Positions 8,236-16,013 are shown, counted from the first letter of the stretch. The stretch: DNA of 53,629 bases from Yinghuangia elevatio (GCF_040649515.1 NZ_JBEZFP010000053.1:1-53629); one strand, 5' to 3'. Notes: generated by a model from the sequence alone, not told the origin. Made by a program: numbers and translations.

Positions 8236-9433
8236 GACGCTGCCGCTCCAGCCCGCCGACGCGCCCGTCGACTTTCCGTTCTCCTGGCGGGGCGACCAAC
8301 TCCCCCACGAGATCGAGATGTTGCGCAAGGAGCCGGTGAAGCGGGTCCGGACGATAGCCGGTGACGAGGCGTGGCTCGTGTCCTCCTATTCGCTGTGCAG
8401 GCAGGTGCTGGAGGACCGGCGTTTCAGTCTCAAGGACACGTCGGCCCCCGGCGCTCCGCGGCAGTACGCGCTGACGATTCCGCCCGAGGTCGTCAACAAC
8501 ATGGGCAACATCACGGGCGTGGGGCTGCGCAAAGCGGTGCTCAAGGCCATCAACCCGAAGAGCGAGGGCCTTGAGGAGTGGATGCGCGCGTACGCCGCCG
8601 ATCTGGTCGACGGACTGTTCGCGCAGGGGGCGCCGGTCGACCTGCGGTCGCGGTTCGCCAACCCGTACTCCGAGGCGCTGCACTGCCGGATCCTGGGCAT
8701 CCCGCTCGCCGACGCGCCGCGGCTCGCGGCCAGCCTCGACATCGCGTTCATGAACTCGGCGTGCCCGGTGACCGGGGCGAAGCTGAACTGGGACCGCGAC
8801 ATGGCGTACATGGTCGAACGCCTCGACGACCCGGCCACCACCGGGCTCATGGCGGAGATCGCGGCGTTGCGCGGGAACCCGGACTACGCCCACCTCACGG
8901 ACGAGATGCTGGCCACGGTCGGCGTCACCATGTTCGGCGCGGGGGTGATCTCGACGTCGGCGTTTCTCACGATGGCCGTGTTCTCGCTGCTCCAGCATCC
9001 CGAGGTGTGGGCCGAACTACGGGACGACAGCACGAAGATCCCGGGCGCCGTCGACGAACTGCTGCGCGTCAACCTGTCGATCGGCGATGGCCTCCCGCGC
9101 GTCGCGCTGGAGGATGTGAAGCTCGGGGACGTCGAGGTCAGGAAGGGCGAACTGGTGCTGGTCCTGGTGGAGGGCGCCAACTTCGACCCCGAGGCGTTCG
9201 ACGATCCACACCTTGTGGATATCGCCCGCCCGAACAGCGACACCCACCTGTCGTTCGGCGGCGGCCAGCACTACTGCCCGGCGACGGCCCTCGGCAAGAA
9301 GCACGCGGAGATCGCGTTGGAGACGCTGATCGCGCGCATGCCGGACCTGCGGCTCGCCGTGCCGGTCGAGCAGATCGTCTGGCGTACCGGGTTCATGAAA
9401 CGGATGCCGGAGCGCCTGCACGTCATGTGGTAG
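8225..9433 (+). CDS. cyp121: Cytochrome P450, CYP121-like (predicted mycocyclosin synthase)
   Basis: This 402-residue P450 closely resembles M. tuberculosis CYP121, which couples the two tyrosine rings of cyclo(Tyr-Tyr) to form mycocyclosin. The heme ligand is Cys351 in FGGGQHYCPA, and ExxR is Glu278-Arg281. Compared from memory with CYP121, substrate-contact residues are kept: Thr84, Val89-Val90, Asn91-Asn92, Phe175, Trp189, Ala239 and Ser243. Differences are Leu69 for Met62, Met391 for Gln385 and Lys392 for Arg386. The segment PPEVVNNMGNI is almost unchanged. ATG 8225 has GGAAGG just upstream. It overlaps the synthase gene, the same order as Rv2275-Rv2276. No dedicated ferredoxin or reductase lies nearby, so electrons probably come from general redox partners. 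Confidence 0.95.
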   Translation: MTVETLPLQPADAPVDFPFSWRGDQLPHEIEMLRKEPVKRVRTIAGDEAWLVSSYSLCRQVLEDRRFSLKDTSAPGAPRQYALTIPPEVVNNMGNITGVGLRKAVLKAINPKSEGLEEWMRAYAADLVDGLFAQGAPVDLRSRFANPYSEALHCRILGIPLADAPRLAASLDIAFMNSACPVTGAKLNWDRDMAYMVERLDDPATTGLMAEIAALRGNPDYAHLTDEMLATVGVTMFGAGVISTSAFLTMAVFSLLQHPEVWAELRDDSTKIPGAVDELLRVNLSIGDGLPRVALEDVKLGDVEVRKGELVLVLVEGANFDPEAFDDPHLVDIARPNSDTHLSFGGGQHYCPATALGKKHAEIALETLIARMPDLRLAVPVEQIVWRTGFMKRMPERLHVMW

Positions 9434-9561
9434 CCGGCGAAGGCGGCCCGGCGCCGTTGCCCTGGGAGTCGTCCGCCGTCGTGCGCGGCCCCGTCCGGTC
9501 TCCGGCGGGGTCGCGCTCACGCTTCGGCCGTCGGGCGGCGGCCCCGGGCCCGCGTTGCGGC

Positions 9562-10251
9562 TCAGCGGTCGTCGTACGTCCGCTTCCAGCGCTCGCGGTG
9601 CCGCCGGTCGCCCTGCCCGGCGCCGTTGAGCGCGGCGAGGACCGGCAGTCGCGTGCCGTTGTTCCACAGGCCGAGGAAGTCCCGGTGGATGGCGATGATG
9701 CCGTTGTCGACCGCGAAGGCGGTCGACTGGCGCGTGAAGCGGCTCGTGGTCACAAGGATGGCGACGTCGGCCCCGAAGTGCACCTGGGCGCCGCGCAGTT
9801 CGCGCAGGTCTCGGGCGGGGATCGCGGCCTTCGGCGCGTACCGCTTGCACTGCACGACCATCGTCCGGCCGTCTGGCATGCGCCCGCGCACGTCCGCGCC
9901 GTTGTCGCCGGCTCCGCCCACGCGCCGCACTTCCGTGCAGCCGTCGCGGCGGCACAGGTCGGCCACGTGTTCCTCGAACTGCGTTCCCGTCATCGCGTCG
10001 AGTTCGTCGAGCGTGCGGCGCCCGGCGGCGACCGCGTCCTCGGCACGCCATTCGTGGTCGGCCGCTCGTACGCGACGATCGGTCCGTACCGCGAACCACG
10101 CCGCGCCGCCCAGGACTCCGACCACCAGCGCGGCCAGCGCGTACGGCCAGCCCGACACCCGGTAGACCAACGCGACGGCCACCACGAGCGCGCCGCCCAC
10201 CAACACCAGCTCGGATGCCCCGAGCCCTTCCGTACCCCGCCCGCCTGCCAT
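9562..10251 (-). CDS. Membrane-anchored Mrr-like restriction endonuclease domain protein
   Basis: This is a 229-residue protein. Two hydrophobic segments near the N-terminus (about residues 13-55) are followed by a nuclease-like domain of the PD-(D/E)XK Mrr/RecB type. The catalytic pattern is GDNGADV then VVQCKRY, giving Asp and Gln-x-Lys. This kind of protein is widespread in Streptomyces; it probably cuts or binds DNA at the membrane, but its job is unknown. The ATG at 10251 was chosen because the hydrophobic region follows it directly; its ribosome site is weak, and GTG at 10275 or the ATG at 10371 are alternatives. It is convergent with the P450 gene and divergent from the small membrane protein at 10514. 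Confidence 0.8.
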   Translation of the reverse strand: MAGGRGTEGLGASELVLVGGALVVAVALVYRVSGWPYALAALVVGVLGGAAWFAVRTDRRVRAADHEWRAEDAVAAGRRTLDELDAMTGTQFEEHVADLCRRDGCTEVRRVGGAGDNGADVRGRMPDGRTMVVQCKRYAPKAAIPARDLRELRGAQVHFGADVAILVTTSRFTRQSTAFAVDNGIIAIHRDFLGLWNNGTRLPVLAALNGAGQGDRRHRERWKRTYDDR

Positions 10252-10513
10252 GGCGGCCCCCAACCGGATCGACACCCTCCACAGCAGTGTGAGCGCCACC
10301 CGGTCGCAAGGGAAGGCCTGTTGATCGCCGGAGCGTTCGGGGCCGGGTCTGCTGCCCTGCGCTCTCTCCACCCCGTCGGCCGTCCCCTCGCGAACGCCTT
10401 CGGCCGCTTCCCGCCCGGTGACCTCATGGGGTGGTCGGCGGGGGCTGATCGGGGCCGAGGTACGTTCGAGGGGAATTGTTCGCCGGCGGCCGGCGCCGCC
10501 CGGGTGAAAGTGG

Positions 10514-10849
10514 GTGCGGGTCGTGGGACGTGTTCCGGGTGCCGCGGTGGCGGGGTTGGGCTTGGTCGGCGGGTACGCGGTGGCGCGCTTCTCGAAGCGG
10601 CGGCCGCTGGGCGGCGTCGTGCTCGCGGGCGCGGGTGCGGTGGCGGCGAAGGGCTGGAAGGACGCCGCGGGCGTACCGGTCGCGGCGGGACTGACGGGTC
10701 TCTACCTAGCGGCGTTCGGTGTCTCGCATCCGCTGGCGAAGAAGATCGGCGCCTGGCCCGCGGTGTTCACGGCGGCGGGGTCGGTCGCGGTCGCGTCGTA
10801 TCTGCTGGCCGACCGCGGAGCGGCGGACGAGGTCGCCGCGGGTTCCTGA
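10514..10849 (+). CDS. Small hydrophobic membrane protein of unknown function
   Basis: This 111-residue protein has a Gly/Ala/Val-rich composition and about three predicted membrane segments (roughly 8-25, 35-75 and 82-100) separated by short basic stretches such as ARFSKRR. It has no enzymatic motif. It resembles a small conserved actinobacterial integral membrane protein, but I cannot name a family. The start is GTG at 10514; the ribosome site is poor, so the start is uncertain. Codon third-position GC is high, as in a real gene. It is convergent with the DUF397 gene. Confidence 0.65.
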   Translation: MRVVGRVPGAAVAGLGLVGGYAVARFSKRRPLGGVVLAGAGAVAAKGWKDAAGVPVAAGLTGLYLAAFGVSHPLAKKIGAWPAVFTAAGSVAVASYLLADRGAADEVAAGS

Positions 10850-10924
10850 TCCGAGCGCGCCTACGGACGGCCGGACCGGACGATCACGCGTGTACGGTCC
10901 AGCCGTCGGTGGCGCGCGGCGGGA

Positions 10925-11128
10925 CTAGCCGCGCTTGAGCGTGTCCAGGAACGAGCGCCAGGTGTGCGGGCCCAGTTCCAGGTGGCCGCGGTCACGCGCC
11001 TTGGTGTCACGCACACCGGCCGTGGCCTCCAGGCCGGCAACCTCAACACAGTTGTCACCGCCGTCGCTGTACGTGCTCTTGCGCCAGGCCGTGGACGACT
11101 GAAGGCTGCTGCTGCGGTTCGTGTTCAA
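10925..11128 (-). CDS. DUF397 domain protein
   Basis: This 67-residue protein contains the DUF397 core: WRKSTYSDGGDNCVEVA, then the VRDTK motif near residue 39 and a C-terminal W-x-x-FLDTLK. DUF397 proteins nearly always sit next to an XRE/DUF5753 regulator, as here and in the whiJ locus of Streptomyces, and are thought to act as the partner or antagonist of that regulator. The start is TTG at 11128, immediately after the stop of the regulator. GAGGA lies 7 bases before it inside the upstream gene, so the two are translationally coupled. Confidence 0.9.
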   Translation of the reverse strand: MNTNRSSSLQSSTAWRKSTYSDGGDNCVEVAGLEATAGVRDTKARDRGHLELGPHTWRSFLDTLKRG

Positions 11129-11980
11129 CTACAGGTCCTCGATCAATCTCTTCAAGGTCGCCGACGTCTCGCGCGGAGACATCGCGGACGATTTCACATG
11201 GTCCCAAGCAGTCTCATACCGCTCAAGCTGTTCGTCCTCCACGTAGGTGGAGGAAGTCAGAGAGTTGACGCAGACGATCGGCCCGGAGTTGTCGAACCGC
11301 ATGATGGTGAACGACCCGTCGAGTCCGGCGTGAGCACCTGCGCTGTACGGCAGCAGTTGCACGGTGACGTTGGTCATGTCGCGGGAGATCTCGCGCAGGT
11401 GCCTGAGCTGTTCCTTCATGACGTCGCGCCCGCCGATCTGCTGGCGCACCACCTGCTCGGTGAGCACCGTCCACAGTTGCGCGGGCTTTTCCGACCGGGT
11501 CAGTACCACCTTGCGGGCCATGCGGAGTTGCACGAACTTGTCGACCTGATCGGCTTCTTCCCACTTCCGACTCGCCTCGACCACAGCGTGCGCGTAGGCC
11601 TCGGTTTGCAGGAGGCCCGGAACCAGGAAGCCGCCGAACGCGCCGATCTGCCGTGCCTCCTCTTCCAGGCTGAGGTAGTCCGCGAGCGGGTCGCGCACCA
11701 CACCTGAATAAGGCTGCCACCAGTTGCGTTTCGTGCTGGTCCGCGCAAGCTCTTTGAGTTCCTCCTGCTTCGCTTCGTCGGTAACGCCGTAGACCTGGAA
11801 GAAGATCAGCAGATCGCGCGGGTACAGCCGCTGTTTGCCAGTCTCGATCTTGCTCAGTCCGGACACCGAACGCTCCAGCAGCGGCGCGGCGTCCTCGAGT
11901 TTCCACGCCTTGGCGGTCCGAAGCGCTTTGAGCTCCATGCCGAGTCGGAGCCGTCGGACGGTCTGGCGCAGGTTCGCCAC
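11129..11980 (-). CDS. XRE-family regulator with DUF5753 domain (WhiJ-like)
   Basis: This 283-residue protein has an N-terminal helix-turn-helix (about residues 5-65; the recognition region is APLLERSVSGLSKIETGKQ). A DUF5753 domain follows, with FGGFLVPGLLQTEAYA, EEADQVDKFVQLRMARK and a C-terminal region seen throughout this family. WhiJ-like regulators repress developmental or antibiotic genes until relieved by their DUF397 partner. GTG 11980 has GAGAGGAG upstream. It is transcribed divergently from an ATP-binding protein. The intervening DNA carries a perfect palindrome, the likely operator for autoregulation. Confidence 0.92.
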   Translation of the reverse strand: MANLRQTVRRLRLGMELKALRTAKAWKLEDAAPLLERSVSGLSKIETGKQRLYPRDLLIFFQVYGVTDEAKQEELKELARTSTKRNWWQPYSGVVRDPLADYLSLEEEARQIGAFGGFLVPGLLQTEAYAHAVVEASRKWEEADQVDKFVQLRMARKVVLTRSEKPAQLWTVLTEQVVRQQIGGRDVMKEQLRHLREISRDMTNVTVQLLPYSAGAHAGLDGSFTIMRFDNSGPIVCVNSLTSSTYVEDEQLERYETAWDHVKSSAMSPRETSATLKRLIEDL

Positions 11981-12050
11981 GTGGCGCTCCTCTCAGGCAC
12001 GGACTGATGGCGGTCACAGTGTGTCGGCTCATCACAGCCATGGCCAGTGA

Positions 12051-12096
12051 CTCGAAAATTTTCGAGTAAGTAGCTTGCCGCTTCCATAGCTTCGAG
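12051..12096. promoter_or_regulatory. Candidate operator: perfect palindrome plus a third half-site
   Basis: CTCGAAAATTTTCGAG at 12051-12066 is a perfect 16-bp palindrome. Its half-site extended to TTCGAGTA (12061-12068) recurs at 12091-12098, exactly 30 bases downstream. It stands out as AT-rich within GC-rich surroundings and lies between the XRE gene and the divergent ATP-binding gene. It is the natural candidate for binding of the XRE regulator. Confidence 0.6.
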
Positions 12097-12102
12097 TATT
12101 AC
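12075..12102 (+). promoter_or_regulatory. Candidate promoter of the ATP-binding protein gene
   Basis: TTGCCG (12075-12080) and TATTAC (12097-12102) are separated by 16 bases. The third TTCGAG half-site lies in the spacer next to the -10, so regulator binding there would block transcription. Both hexamers are imperfect. Confidence 0.35.
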
Positions 12103-12195
12103 ATTGGAGGGAATCACGTTGCGCAGTGGAACCAATACGCACTGCGACAACATCACTTCGCGATGCCTTCGCACCGCGCAGCCCCTGGGGGTGCC

Positions 12196-12633
12196 GTGCA
12201 CGCTGAACACACGGGTAGAGACGCCGACTTGGTCTTCCGCCTGAGGCTGCCGTGCGAGTCCAGAGCAGTCGCCGCGGCCCGAGGCACGATCACCAACGTC
12301 GCCGGTCTCCTCGGCGTGGACCAGGACGTCGCGACGCTGGTCGCCTCGGAACTCGTCACCAACGCCGTACGGCACGCATCCACCGGCGACGGCATGGTGC
12401 TGTCGGTGTACGCGAACCGCGCGTGCTGGTTCGTCGAGGTCGTCGACCACGCTCCGACCCTGGTCCCGCAACTGCCCCACGGGGACAGCTGCTTCGCCAA
12501 TCTCACCGACGACGCCACGAGCGGGCGGGGGTTACCCCTGATCGTCCTGTTGGGCGGCACCCTGGAGGTCCACTCCGTCGGACAGGGACGCAAGGCCGTC
12601 TCCGCCACGCTCGACTACGAGCCGGGCATCTGA
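12196..12633 (+). CDS. ATP-binding protein, anti-sigma-factor-like (HATPase_c, RsbW type)
   Basis: This small GHKL-type ATPase has the N-box ELVTNAVRHA, a G1-like VVDHAP segment and the glycine-rich GRGLPLIVLL lid. Proteins of this type often act as serine kinases of anti-anti-sigma factors. In Streptomyces they very commonly accompany XRE/DUF397 pairs, forming a WhiJ-like trio, as here. I chose GTG 12196 because a GGGGG-containing ribosome site precedes it, giving a normal length of about 145 residues; ATG at 12163 is the alternative and has no ribosome site. It is divergent from the XRE gene across the palindromic operator. Confidence 0.85.
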   Translation: MHAEHTGRDADLVFRLRLPCESRAVAAARGTITNVAGLLGVDQDVATLVASELVTNAVRHASTGDGMVLSVYANRACWFVEVVDHAPTLVPQLPHGDSCFANLTDDATSGRGLPLIVLLGGTLEVHSVGQGRKAVSATLDYEPGI

Positions 12634-12645
12634 CCTCGCGTGCGA

Positions 12646-13353
12646 CTACACAGGGCCGGTGAGACGACGCGCGGTGCGGAGCGCGGGCGACTGGGCGGCC
12701 AATTCGGCGAGCAGTTCGTCGGCGGCGGCTTGCACGGCGTCGAGCGGCATCGGGGCGAGGCGTTCGAACAGGAACAGGGCCCGCGTGGTGGACTCGGTGA
12801 TGCGGGTGCGCGTGCACTGCCGGTGGTTCCACCTGCGGCAGGTGACGCCCAGGTCATCCGCCCAGACCACCTCGCCCGCCGACGGATGTTCCACGGCGGG
12901 CTCGCCGTTGGCCACGGTCTCGAAGGGCTCGGTGCCGGTGGCGCGGATCAGGCGCGGTGCACCTGAATAGGCGTCGAGGTCCTCCCCGCCGACCGGCAGG
13001 CGGTGGGCGACGCTGACCGCGTTGTACGCGTCCACGATCCGGTTGACCTCGGGCAGACCCGCGCCCGCCCTGCGGATCAGGGCCTCGGCACTGTTGCGCG
13101 TACGGTTCGGCTTGGCGCCGAAGGCGGTGTACGCCTCGCGCCACGCCGCGATGTGCGGGTCGGCGGTGACGTCGAGGTCGGCCGCGCTCTCCGCGGCCGC
13201 CTTGAGGAGTCCACCGGACCAGGCGTCGGCGGGACCGCCGGGCAGGCCGTCCACCGCGACCACCAGGACCGCGAAGTCGGGGCGCAGGGCGTGGACGGCC
13301 GGGTCCACGAGCACGCTCGCGACGACCCGGTCCAGGTCGGGGGTGGTGGGCAT
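12646..13353 (-). CDS. B3/B4 tRNA-binding domain protein (freestanding)
   Basis: This 235-residue protein has the B3/B4 fold found in the beta subunit of phenylalanyl-tRNA synthetase, where it edits mischarged tRNA. Visible family features are AWREAYTAFGAKPNRTRNS in the middle, INRIVDAYN-like NRIVDAYNAVS, the PVGGEDLD loop and WADDLGVTCRRWNHRQ near the C-terminus. Freestanding versions may edit or deacylate tRNAs, though the substrate is not known. ATG 13353 has GGAGGGAAG upstream. It is divergent from an XRE-cupin regulator 115 bases away, a pairing common in actinomycetes, which suggests that regulator controls it. Confidence 0.85.
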   Translation of the reverse strand: MPTTPDLDRVVASVLVDPAVHALRPDFAVLVVAVDGLPGGPADAWSGGLLKAAAESAADLDVTADPHIAAWREAYTAFGAKPNRTRNSAEALIRRAGAGLPEVNRIVDAYNAVSVAHRLPVGGEDLDAYSGAPRLIRATGTEPFETVANGEPAVEHPSAGEVVWADDLGVTCRRWNHRQCTRTRITESTTRALFLFERLAPMPLDAVQAAADELLAELAAQSPALRTARRLTGPV

Positions 13354-13468
13354 GCCGGGCTTCCCTCCGGTCGTTCTGATGAACTCTACGGTAGCATTAA
13401 CCGACCGCGGGCCGAGCTGAGAGCCGGCGGGTCGGCGGCATGGGACGACGAGTGCGGAGGCAGACGAC

Positions 13469-14047
13469 GTGGACGACAGGGCCATCGTCGAGGCGGTCGC
13501 CGCCCGCGTACGCGCACTGCGCAAGGAACGCGGTTGGAGCCTCGACGTCCTCTCGACGCGCGCACAGGTCAGCAAGGGTGTGCTGGTGTCGCTGGAGAAC
13601 GGCCGCTCGAACCCGAACCTCGCGACGCTGGTACGCCTGTGCGACGCCTTCGGCGAACCGCTGACCACCCTGCTGAGCGCGCCCGAACCGCTGCTGCTGC
13701 AAGCCGCCGCCCCCGAGGAGCAGTCCGTCCTGTGGACCGGCCCGGACGGCGGCTCGGGCACCCTGGCCACCGGGGTCTCGCGTCCGGTCGGGGCGGAGTT
13801 GTGGCACTGGCGCCTGCTGCCCGGCGAGCGGCACGCGAGCGAGGCGCACATGGCCGGGACCGTCGAGCTGCTGCACGTACTGAGCGGCACCCTCACGGTG
13901 ACGGTCGCGGACCGCGAGGTGGTGCTGCCGACCGGCCACGCGCTGCGCATGGCGGCCGACCACCCGCACGCGTACGCCAACCTCGGTGGCGAAGTGACCG
14001 AATACACCGGCGTGGTGCTCGTTCCGCAGCGGCAACAGCCGGTCTAG
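13469..14047 (+). CDS. XRE-family regulator with C-terminal cupin domain
   Basis: This is a 192-residue protein. The N-terminal helix-turn-helix spans about residues 8-62, including VSKGVLVSLENGRSNPN, typical of this family. A small beta-barrel cupin domain covers about 105-185, with HVLSGTLTVTV and a GHALRMAADHPHAYAN motif that would hold a small effector or a metal. Such regulators sense a metabolite and repress neighbouring genes. GTG 13469 has GGAGGC about 8 bases before it. The divergent B3/4-domain gene is the probable target. Confidence 0.9.
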   Translation: MDDRAIVEAVAARVRALRKERGWSLDVLSTRAQVSKGVLVSLENGRSNPNLATLVRLCDAFGEPLTTLLSAPEPLLLQAAAPEEQSVLWTGPDGGSGTLATGVSRPVGAELWHWRLLPGERHASEAHMAGTVELLHVLSGTLTVTVADREVVLPTGHALRMAADHPHAYANLGGEVTEYTGVVLVPQRQQPV

Positions 14048-14093
14048 TCGGCCCGGTTCGGGTGTCTGCACTGCCACGCGCCGCGCGGCTGCC

Positions 14094-14717
14094 TCAGACC
14101 GCGCGCAGCATGCCGTCGAGCAATTCTCCGAGCCCCGCGGCGATGTCGGTGCGTGACGGCGGGACGGACCACCCCGCGCCGGCGATCGAGTCGAACATGA
14201 TGCCCTCGCACCACGCGACCAGGAAGCGGCCGTGCCGGACCGGGTCCTGCGATCCCATCGCGGCCATGATGCCGACGGACGCCTCGCGGAACGCGCGTCC
14301 GGCCTCGTCGTACGCGCCGCGCAACTCCGGCCGCCGGGTGGCCTCCAGGGCCAGTTCGTAGCGGGCGATCTTCTGGTCCCGGCCCTGGCGGATCGCCTCG
14401 CTGACGATGTCCGCCAGCAGGTCGACGACGGCCTCCCGACTGGTGGGCAGGAGCGCGGCGAGGTCGGGCGGGTTGCCGTCGGCCCCCTCGGACGCCATCG
14501 CCTCGGCGAACTCCCCCGCCTCGCGCACGGTCATGCGGGCCAACGTGACTTCGAGCAGGGCCGCCCTCGTGCGTGCGTAGTAGGAGGTCGAACCGGGGGG
14601 GAGCCCTGCGGCCTCGTCGACCGCGCGGTGGGTCAGGCCGCGCATGCCGCGTTCGACGAGCAGGTTGACGGCGGTGTCGCCGATGAGGTCCAGGCGTGCG
14701 CCTTTGCCGATGGTCAC
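14094..14717 (-). CDS. TetR-family transcriptional regulator
   Basis: This is a 207-residue one-component repressor. The N-terminal TetR helix-turn-helix is visible as GDTAVNLLVERGMRGLTHRAVDEAAGLPPGSTSYY (residues about 13-47, quoted here in shortened motif terms: the RGLTHRAV and GLPPGSTSYYA elements). The C-terminal part is a helical ligand-binding domain with RYELALEATRRPELR. GTG 14717 is preceded by GGTGGGG. It is divergent from a flavin monooxygenase, with three copies of an operator-like sequence in between. The simplest reading is that it represses both genes and is relieved by a substrate of the monooxygenase. Confidence 0.92.
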   Translation of the reverse strand: MTIGKGARLDLIGDTAVNLLVERGMRGLTHRAVDEAAGLPPGSTSYYARTRAALLEVTLARMTVREAGEFAEAMASEGADGNPPDLAALLPTSREAVVDLLADIVSEAIRQGRDQKIARYELALEATRRPELRGAYDEAGRAFREASVGIMAAMGSQDPVRHGRFLVAWCEGIMFDSIAGAGWSVPPSRTDIAAGLGELLDGMLRAV

Positions 14718-14739
14718 GGCCCCACCCTAACAATCATCA

Positions 14740-14806
14740 CTACAGGCGTAGAGAATCTCGGCACTACATGTGTAGAGTCATGAGCATCGGGGCTCTACAC
14801 CTGCAG
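14740..14806. promoter_or_regulatory. Three operator-like repeats between the TetR and monooxygenase genes
   Basis: Three 14-base copies of one sequence are present. CTACAGGCGTAGAG is at 14740-14753, CTACATGTGTAGAG at 14764-14777, and, inverted, CTCTACACCTGCAG at 14793-14806. The consensus CT(A/G)CA-N2-(T/C)GTAGAG contains an imperfect CTAC/GTAG dyad typical of TetR sites. Start-to-start spacings are 24 and 29 bases. Confidence 0.6.
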
Positions 14807-14837
14807 AGGACAAGAGCCGGACGAGAAGGGGACAACC

Positions 14838-16013
14838 ATGACTGTTTCCACCCGTACCGCTGTCATCGTCGGCGCCGGGGTCGGTGGCCTCGCGACCGCC
14901 GCGGCACTGCACCGCGACGGCTGGTCGGTGCGCGTGCTGGAGAAGCACCTGCCTGTCGAGCCGATCGGCGCGGGCATCTCCATAGCCTCCAACGGACTTC
15001 GCGCCCTCGACACCCTCGGCGTCGGTGACCGCGTGCGCGGGCTCGCGGCGATCCACGGGGACGCCTCGCTCCGCACGCCGGACGGGCGGGTCGTCGCCGC
15101 CTCCAGTGCCGACGCGTTCGTACGCCGCTTCGGCGACCCGATGGTGCTCGCCACACGGGCTGCCTTGATGGAGACCCTGCTGTCCCTCGTCCCCGAAGGA
15201 ACACTGCGGCAGGGCAGCGCCGTTGACGTCGACCCCGGCGACGCGGACCGGGCCGCGTCCGTCACCACCGCCGACGGCGAGGTGCACCGCGCGGACCTGG
15301 TGGTCGCGGGCGACGGCATCTGGTCGCCGCTGCGGCGCCGCCTGTTCCCCGACCACCCGGCTCCGAGCTATGCGGGCTTCACCACCTGGCGGGCCGTCGT
15401 ACCGATGCCCTCCTCACCGCTCGCCACCGGCGAAACCTGGGGGCGAGGAAGGGTGTTCGGCGCGATGCCGCTCGCCGACGGCCTGGTCTACTGGTACGCC
15501 GCCGCCAACCGCCCCGCGGGCGGGAAGCACCCGGACCCGCGCGCCGAACTCCTCTCCCTCTTCGGTGGTTGGCACGACCCGATCCCCGAACTCGTGGGCT
15601 CCGCAGGCAACAACGCGATCCTGCACCTGGACGTGCACTGGTCCGACTCCCCGCTGCCCGCACTGCACCGCGGACGGGTCGCGGTCATCGGCGACGCCGC
15701 ACACCCCATGACGCCCAACCTCGGCCAAGGCGGCAACCAGGCCCTGGAGGACGCGGTCGACCTGGCCGCGGTCATCGCCCATCACGGCGACGAAGTACTC
15801 GACGCGCTGCCGGAGTTCTCCGCGCTCAGACTGCCGCGCACGACCGACGTCGTACGCCGGTCCCGGCGCATGGGCGCGATGACCCAGTGGGAGTCGCGCC
15901 CCGCGGTGGCCGTACGCAACGCCCTGCTGCGGCTGTCCGCCCGGCTGTCCCCCGACACCGCGATCAAGCCCCTCGACAGCATCATGGCGTGGCGCCCCTT
16001 CACCGCGGCGTGA
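14838..16013 (+). CDS. FAD-dependent aromatic monooxygenase (group A flavoprotein)
   Basis: This is a 391-residue enzyme of the p-hydroxybenzoate hydroxylase/PHZS class, which inserts oxygen into an aromatic or polycyclic substrate using NAD(P)H and FAD. It shows the N-terminal Rossmann motif VGAGVGGLATAAAL (residues 11-24), the middle DG motif VVAGDGIWSPLRRR, and the FAD-ribityl motif GDAAHPMTPNLGQGGNQALED. The ATG at 14838 lies just after GAGAAGGGGAC. It is divergent from the TetR regulator and probably controlled by it; its 3' end overlaps the convergent oxidoreductase by 14 bases. The substrate is unknown. Detoxification of a polyketide or xenobiotic is as likely as biosynthesis. Confidence 0.92.
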   Translation: MTVSTRTAVIVGAGVGGLATAAALHRDGWSVRVLEKHLPVEPIGAGISIASNGLRALDTLGVGDRVRGLAAIHGDASLRTPDGRVVAASSADAFVRRFGDPMVLATRAALMETLLSLVPEGTLRQGSAVDVDPGDADRAASVTTADGEVHRADLVVAGDGIWSPLRRRLFPDHPAPSYAGFTTWRAVVPMPSSPLATGETWGRGRVFGAMPLADGLVYWYAAANRPAGGKHPDPRAELLSLFGGWHDPIPELVGSAGNNAILHLDVHWSDSPLPALHRGRVAVIGDAAHPMTPNLGQGGNQALEDAVDLAAVIAHHGDEVLDALPEFSALRLPRTTDVVRRSRRMGAMTQWESRPAVAVRNALLRLSARLSPDTAIKPLDSIMAWRPFTAA

